In this document: positions 24,841-25,459 of the stretch, piece by piece
Position numbering within the stretch: position 1 is the stretch's first letter
Layout: each line of letters begins with the position of its first letter
Source: CALGLS01 sp047626155
GTDB taxonomy: Bacteria; Bacteroidota; Bacteroidia; Chitinophagales; Saprospiraceae
NCBI GenBank assembly: GCA_047626155.1
Contig: JBLHRR010000075.1
Span: 1 to 25,459, forward strand
Direction: 5' to 3'
Length of the DNA: 25,459 nt
Program-made: the position numbers and the translations under genes
Notes under the pieces: model-generated
The model's database searches: none
Seen by the model: only the letters and a program-made list of their open reading frames with translations
What the model was told of the DNA's origin: nothing

Positions 24841-25459
24841 TGTAACCAGCCATCGAAAAGTGCCCCCCTAAAACCACAAGATCACTACAAGGTTAAAAAA
24901 AAGATGTCAATAAAACTAAAGGCCAGCCAACTTTTTGGATTCCTTCACTCTATAAGATTCGCCCGTCATATTGACAATGGCAGCTTTGTGTGTTAACCGA
25001 TCCACCATCGCGGCGGTCAGTACCTCGTCGCCAAAGATCTCTTTCCAGCGATCGAAGCCAAGATTTGTGGTGATGATAGTTGCTTTTCTTCCTACCCTCA
25101 ACGACAAGTGAGTAAACAACAATTCAGCCGCCTGCTTATCAAAAGAGATGTAACCAAATTCATCGCAGATCACCAAGTCATACTTGTCAAAACGACTTTC
25201 CAGTGGCCTCAGTGTTTTGTCCGATCTGGATTCCTGTATCTGAGTAATTAATCTCGGGACAGTCGTAAAAAGTACCGTGTAATCCTGAAGGCAGGCTTTG
25301 ATTCCAAGACCAATAGCGATATGTGTTTTTCTTGTTCCTGGATTTCCAGATAGAATAACATTTTGGCCTTTGGCAATAAAATCCAGCCGCTGAAGAACGG
25401 GCAATTTATCTGCTCCATCTGTAGGAAGCTCCTCCACAATTAAGTCCTGTAGTAATTTT
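24841..25459 (-). mobile_element. IS21-family insertion sequence, istB-side end (partial)
   Basis: The element's end is placed at TGTAACCAGCCATCG (from 24841), where host coding sequence stops. The end carries AAAAGTGCCCCCC, a wording typical of the internal repeats of IS21-family ends. The istB gene runs inward on the minus strand; istA and the other end lie beyond 25459. The exact boundary is inferred from the break in the host frame and the TG terminus. Confidence 0.75.
24916..25459 (-). CDS. istB: IstB-like ATPase of the IS21 element (5' part outside the window)
   Basis: IstB is the AAA+ helper ATPase that selects target DNA and stimulates the IstA transposase. The visible 181 residues run from an open frame at the window edge (KLLQDLIVEELPTDG) to LAGL. 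Family marks are the Walker A region GNPGTRKTH, Walker B DLVICDEFGYISFD, sensor segment ATIITTNLGFDRW, and VDRLTHKAAIVNMTGESYR. A full IstB has about 240-260 residues, so about 70 are missing beyond the edge; a GTG at 25437 is an unlikely start. The Walker A Gly before Lys is Arg (codon AGA, 25330-25332, one transition from GGA), which should harm ATP binding. Confidence 0.9.
   Translation of the reverse strand, partial: KLLQDLIVEELPTDGADKLPVLQRLDFIAKGQNVILSGNPGTRKTHIAIGLGIKACLQDYTVLFTTVPRLITQIQESRSDKTLRPLESRFDKYDLVICDEFGYISFDKQAAELLFTHLSLRVGRKATIITTNLGFDRWKEIFGDEVLTAAMVDRLTHKAAIVNMTGESYRVKESKKLAGL

Overview
The window looks like chromosomal DNA of a Bacteroidota bacterium, most likely a Saprospiria-type (Lewinella/Haliscomenobacter-like) environmental lineage. 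The evidence: two secreted proteins end in type IX secretion (T9SS) type A sorting domains; several promoters fit the Bacteroidota pattern TTG-N17..20-TAnnTTTG; starts lack Shine-Dalgarno sequences; and the domain vocabulary (HYR, MopE-type DxDxDG repeats, GEVED, lamin-tail, CBM48 plus helix-hairpin-helix) is typical of large marine or sludge Bacteroidota. No tRNA, rRNA, CRISPR array or phage region was seen. The placement below phylum level is an inference.

Layout. 1-4.0 kb (+): an ABC-transporter ATPase of the nitrate/sulfonate/taurine type, then an M16 zinc-protease lipoprotein closed by a strong, probably bidirectional terminator. 4.1-13.3 kb (-): a frameshifted lamin-tail-domain pseudogene, hairpins, and an 8.3-kb gene for a 2760-residue secreted protein. 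This giant carries a CE7-type acetylxylan esterase domain with an intact Ser-Asp-His triad and a clan GH-A glycosidase domain with both catalytic Glu candidates, linked and followed by Ig-like, HYR, C-type-lectin-like, FN3, discoidin-like, MopE-like and GEVED modules and a T9SS sorting domain. 14-16 kb (+): an MltA-type lytic transglycosylase behind a good promoter with an embedded palindrome, and a small membrane-anchored protein of unknown role. 16.0-17.8 kb (-): relics of a LytS-type kinase and a LytTR response regulator, a dispersed-type repeat, and a MATE transporter. 18.2-22.6 kb (+): an orphan membrane-anchored PASTA protein, a second T9SS-secreted protein and a small rhodanese. 22.6-24.2 kb: a long hairpin, a 375-nt leader and an unusual CBM48 / Lys-Ala-rich / HhH fusion protein. 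24.3-25.5 kb: short repeats, a hydrolase-type gene with its start codon lost and its 3' part cut off by an IS21-family element, and the partial istB of that element with a mutated Walker A motif.

The genes do not form one operon. Most are single transcription units with their own promoters and terminators. The common theme is the cell surface: secreted polysaccharide or glycoprotein attack, wall remodelling (MltA, PASTA) and export. A second theme is decay: the lamin-tail gene, the LytS/LytTR pair, the hydrolase gene and possibly IstB are all damaged, which points to a relaxed-selection, repeat-rich region.
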